A model generated the notes under the pieces. That model did no database searches. It saw only the letters and a program-made list of their open reading frames with translations, and had not been told where the DNA came from. This document shows, one piece after another, positions 63,157 to 64,000 of a DNA stretch of 64,000 nucleotides. A program made the position numbers and the translations under genes. Source of the DNA: Kocuria dechangensis (GTDB taxonomy: Bacteria > Actinomycetota > Actinomycetes > Actinomycetales > Micrococcaceae); the NCBI RefSeq assembly GCF_014636775.1, contig NZ_BMEQ01000001.1, positions 310,001-374,000 on the forward strand, in the 5' to 3' direction. Positions within the stretch are counted from its first letter, which is position 1. Each line of letters begins with the position of its first letter.

Positions 63157-63417
63157 TCAGGAGTCGAGCTTTTCGTGGGCGCGGATAGCCTGGTCAATGC
63201 ACGTGCGGAGGCTCAGCAGCTCGCTAAGGGTCAGCGTCTCGGAGTCAGTGTTCTCGAGCAGCGAGAAGGCGTAACCCTGGGGCGTCCACATGACCGCGAC
63301 GCCGTAGGGGTCGTAGCCCTTTCGGGGCCAGAACGCGGGACCTTCGTAGAGTTCGCCGGCGTCGACCTCTTTCCAATCAGCGGGGCAAGCCGGGGCGTCA
63401 AACATGGTGGTGCTCAC
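63157..63417 (-). CDS. Small protein, 86 residues
   Basis: GTG 63417 follows AGGAGACACCC on the minus strand. It has PAFWPRKGYDPYGVAVMWTP and a helical end (LSELLSLRTCIDQAIRAHEK). No family recognised. Convergent with the plus-strand genes at the terminator. Confidence 0.6.
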   Translation of the reverse strand: MSTTMFDAPACPADWKEVDAGELYEGPAFWPRKGYDPYGVAVMWTPQGYAFSLLENTDSETLTLSELLSLRTCIDQAIRAHEKLDS

Positions 63418-63495
63418 GGGTGTCTCCTCAGGGGGGGGTCGGAGTCGTGGGGGTAAATGGTCAGGCTTTCATCGAACGGGGCGGGGGAGCCCCTA

Positions 63496-63648
63496 TTACA
63501 TGGACAGCGAGTTAAGGATGAGAGCCCCCAGACTGAACGGGCCAAGGGTGACAGCAGCGGAGAGCGTGCCGAACGTGACGGCCCGTGCGATGCGCTGGTG
63601 CCACGGCAGACCCCTGCGGAGGACCGGAGTAAGGTTGTGTGCTGACAT
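63496..63648 (-). CDS. Small membrane protein, 50 residues
   Basis: ATG 63648 follows AGAGGCAAG. MSAHNLTPVLRRGLPWHQRI is basic; a membrane helix (AVTFGTLSAAVTLGPFSLGA) follows to the end. No family recognised. Confidence 0.5.
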   Translation of the reverse strand: MSAHNLTPVLRRGLPWHQRIARAVTFGTLSAAVTLGPFSLGALILNSLSM

Positions 63649-63718
63649 GGGAACTTGCCTCTCGTGTCTTGGCCCTGTCCCCGGTGCAACGGGGGCGGGG
63701 CCGTTCTATTGGGTGGTG

Positions 63719-63946
63719 TTAGGCGTCGGCCTTGATGGAGGCCAGGTGGCGCAGGTGCTCAGCATCGGAGCGCAACAGCTCAATCACGCCCCGCAGCTCT
63801 CCGGCAGCGCCACGGGCAAACGCGGTGATGCTCTCCCAATCGGCGTACCCGGCAAGCCGGTGCTCCAGGGTCGCGGCGAAGCTCTCAAGCTCGAGTGCGC
63901 CGCCGATCAGCTCAGCGGGGGTGCGGTCGGTTCGTTGGGTGCTCAT
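63719..63946 (-). CDS. Small helical protein, 75 residues
   Basis: ATG 63946 follows AGAGAGGAACACCC. The sequence is helical and acidic (ELIGGALELESFAATLEHRL, GELRGVIELLRSDAEHLRHL). No family recognised. Confidence 0.6.
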   Translation of the reverse strand: MSTQRTDRTPAELIGGALELESFAATLEHRLAGYADWESITAFARGAAGELRGVIELLRSDAEHLRHLASIKADA

Positions 63947-64000
63947 TGGGTGTTCCTCTCTTATGGGTGGGTCACGGTTCCCGGACGTGCAGCAGGACGG

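Noticed and set aside
60000-64000. Right attachment site of the tRNA-Met element
   Set aside because: I looked for a copy of the tRNA 3' end (TTCAAGCCCCACCGGCCCT) and found none; the site, if it exists, is beyond the window.

Overview
The window is very GC-rich chromosomal DNA from an actinobacterium. The gene content and order (SAM-IV riboswitch with metY-metX, a secreted resuscitation-promoting-factor-like protein with a LysM domain, gatCAB, dusB-dgt-dnaG, and a mycothiol-dependent maleylpyruvate isomerase) fit the Micrococcaceae, probably Kocuria or a close relative. The genus is an inference; no rRNA gene is present to confirm it. Many housekeeping genes begin directly after a TANNNT-like -10 box with about 6 nt between, which points to frequent leaderless mRNAs.

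Layout. 1-7.2 kb: the end of a FabG4-like reductase followed by a MaoC-type dehydratase, a DUF2071 protein, ligA, an inositol-monophosphatase-family phosphatase, and a secreted Rpf/LysM protein behind a leader of about 400 nt. 7.4-11.5 kb: a small basic protein and the gatC-gatA-gatB operon. 11.55-13.2 kb: a decayed DHA2-type drug exporter (no N-terminus, one frameshift) lying between two related long hairpins. 13.2-21.5 kb: S9A oligopeptidase, CPBP intramembrane protease, glyoxalase-like protein, SAM-IV riboswitch with metY-metX, esterase, S4 protein, CDF-like transporter. 21.7-24.1 kb: glyS and a GNAT protein.

24.1-30.6 kb is a complete gentisate-pathway cluster: 3-hydroxybenzoate 6-hydroxylase and an AAHS transporter on the minus strand; a divergent IclR regulator; then gentisate dioxygenase, fumarylpyruvate hydrolase and maleylpyruvate isomerase on the plus strand. 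Similar AACAGAA-containing sites occur in front of the transporter/regulator pair and the dioxygenase. Together these would take 3-hydroxybenzoate to pyruvate and fumarate. 30.6-36.6 kb: dusB, dgt, a second AAHS transporter and dnaG, ending at tRNA-Asn.

36.8-49 kb, downstream of tRNA-Asn, is an accessory region: small membrane proteins and lipoproteins, an MBL-fold hydrolase, gene remnants, repeated hairpins, and four dispersed paralogues of an unrecognised family of about 280 residues, one of them dead through an in-frame TAG. 49.2-52.5 kb returns to core-type genes (holin-superfamily membrane protein, DMT transporter, GT4 glycosyltransferase) and tRNA-Met(CAU).

52.6 kb to the end of the window is an integrated element at the 3' end of tRNA-Met: tyrosine integrase, a control region with four exact-period 10-bp repeats, a small HTH excisionase/AlpA-like protein, a RepA-like ATPase, many tiny genes, a 702-residue tail-spike-like protein (two pyocin-knob-like repeats plus an SGNH hydrolase), an HNH endonuclease and a P27-type terminase small subunit. 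No large terminase, portal or capsid gene follows the small terminase subunit within the window. This organisation resembles a phage satellite (PICI-like) rather than an ordinary prophage, but the right end lies outside the window, so that reading is a hypothesis.
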